NCBI GenBank assembly: GCA_963676605.2
Contig: CAXXSP010000066.1
Location: 20,178 to 84,177, forward strand
Source of the DNA: SABI01 sp963676605
GTDB lineage: Bacteria; Spirochaetota; Spirochaetia; Sphaerochaetales; Sphaerochaetaceae
Length of the DNA: 64,000 nt
Direction of reading: 5' to 3'
Below, piece after piece: positions 63,108 to 64,000 of the stretch. Each line of letters starts with the position of its first letter. Within the stretch, counting starts at the first letter, position 1. The notes beneath the pieces were generated by a model. That model saw only the letters and a program-made list of their open reading frames with translations, ran no database searches and was not told the origin of the DNA. Both the position numbers and the translations under genes were made by a program.

Positions 63108-64000
63108 TTATTTGATTCTGTCTTTTGCATCCTTAAGGAGTTCAGCAAGCTTTGCCGAGGGATCCTTGAACTTTGAAAGGAAGATCATGGCTGCAATGAT
63201 ATACGGTTTGAAGGAAGCTTCCTTATAGAGAGGAACGCGGTAGCGGTCAAAGACTGAAGCCTCGACTTCACCCTCTTTGCAGCTTACGCCCGTGATATCT
63301 GCAGGGAGACAGTGCATGTAGAGAGCCTTCCCGTCTTTCGTGGTTTTCATCAGCTCTTCGGTGCATTCCCAGTTCTTGTATTCCGCGTTGTTCAGGAGAC
63401 AGCGCTTCTCAAGATCCTTGAGTTCATCAAATCTGCCCTCACCAACCATCTCGGTTCTCTCTTCCATGACGGCAAAGGGAGCCCAGCTCTTCGGATAGAC
63501 GATATCGGCGTCCTTGAAAGCCTCTTCCATGCTGTTCACCTTGGTGAAGGATCCGCCGGAGGCTGTAGCATTCGCTGAGGCGACCTCTTCAACTTCCTTC
63601 ATCACGTTGTAGCCCTCCGGATGAGCAAGGACAACGTCCATGCCGAAACGGGTGAACAGACCGATGATTCCCTGAGGAACAGAGAGGGGTTTTCCATAGG
63701 AGGGGGAATAAGCCCAGGTCATTGCTACTTTCTTACCCTTCAGGTTCTCGACTCCGCCGAAGTGGTTGATCACGTGCAGCATGTCTGCCATCGACTGGGT
63801 GGGATGGTCGATATCACACTGAAGGTTGACGAGGGTCGGACGCTGCTCGAGAACGCCGTCCTCAAAACCTTCCTGTACGGCCTCTGCTACTTCTTTCATG
63901 TAGGTGTGGCCCTTGCCGATATACATATCATCTCTGATTCCGATGATATCAGCCATGAAGGAGACCATGTTTGCTGTTTCTCTCACTGTCTCACCGTGAG
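63108..64000 (-). CDS. ygeW: YgeW-type knotted carbamoyltransferase (partial, N-terminus off window)
   Basis: The frame is open to the right edge (HGETVRETANMVSFMADIIG at the junction), so about the last 297 residues are seen. It has the carbamoyltransferase fold with QRPTLVNLQCDIDHPTQSMADM (substrate-binding HPxQ), AMTWAYSPSYGKPLS, and the C-terminal LYMHCLPADI and FDRYRVPLYKEASFKPYIIAAMI. The HCLPADI and long C-terminus match YgeW, linked in other anaerobes to purine or ureide degradation. The natural substrate is uncertain. Confidence 0.93.
   Translation of the reverse strand, partial: HGETVRETANMVSFMADIIGIRDDMYIGKGHTYMKEVAEAVQEGFEDGVLEQRPTLVNLQCDIDHPTQSMADMLHVINHFGGVENLKGKKVAMTWAYSPSYGKPLSVPQGIIGLFTRFGMDVVLAHPEGYNVMKEVEEVASANATASGGSFTKVNSMEEAFKDADIVYPKSWAPFAVMEERTEMVGEGRFDELKDLEKRCLLNNAEYKNWECTEELMKTTKDGKALYMHCLPADITGVSCKEGEVEASVFDRYRVPLYKEASFKPYIIAAMIFLSKFKDPSAKLAELLKDAKDRIK

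Overview
The window looks like a piece of chromosome from an anaerobic spirochaete, probably Sphaerochaeta-like. The pointers are a split transketolase, TRAP transport of organic acids, an Fe-S aldo/keto reductase, a YgeW-type carbamoyltransferase and moderate GC. No rRNA or other marker was available to prove this, so treat the taxonomy as inference.

Region 1 (1-17.1 kb) is a metabolic locus, mostly on the minus strand. One operon encodes a split transketolase, an iron alcohol dehydrogenase, a LarA-like protein and a PrpR-type sigma-54 activator. After it comes a pdxA2-like gene with its own -24/-12 promoter and 12-bp-phased GTTTCAT boxes. A GntR regulator diverges from the operon over TTGTATACAA palindromes. 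A second operon encodes another split transketolase, an SDR and a TRAP transporter (dctP-dctQ-dctM). An RpiR regulator, a D-2-hydroxyacid dehydrogenase and a glycerophosphodiesterase follow. Together they suggest uptake and breakdown of sugar acids or related hydroxy acids.

Region 2 (17.3-28.9 kb) is housekeeping: carbonic anhydrase, a DUF4143 ATPase lying between two copies of a 131-bp segment, an Fe-S aldo/keto reductase, tRNA-Gly, then tig-clpP-clpX-nrnA-hypothetical-rdgB-pepF. From about 21.94 to 27.8 kb every gene is broken by single-base insertions. The bias towards insertions and the essential nature of the genes point to uncorrected sequencing error.

Region 3 (28.86-43.76 kb) is a 14.8-kb genomic island in tRNA-Leu(GAG). 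It is bounded by a perfect 52-bp direct repeat and carries 12-bp tandem repeats inside both ends. It holds a tyrosine integrase, an EcoRII-type restriction-modification pair, a 55-aa protein, an IS4-superfamily transposase, several unknown genes, an intact IS3 element interrupting a Cys/His-rich protein gene, and an AT-rich cassette of a C5 DNA methyltransferase plus a GHKL ATPase-TIR fusion, followed by vsr. The methyltransferase/GHKL-TIR pair is the best candidate for a little-described defence system.

Region 4 (43.8-64 kb) starts with the displaced terminator of tRNA-Leu. It then has a HEPN/MNT pair, DUF2442, an SDR remnant, MarR-MATE with operators, YefM/YoeB with a palindromic operator, an AraC-controlled redox cluster (flavodoxin, cyclophilin-like, cupin, CMD, AKR), a GGDEF-hemerythrin sensor, PadR with a split permease, a thioredoxin-CcdA fusion, lipoproteins, an EamA exporter, a second hydroxyacid dehydrogenase, a DUF4190 protein and a partial ygeW running off the right edge.
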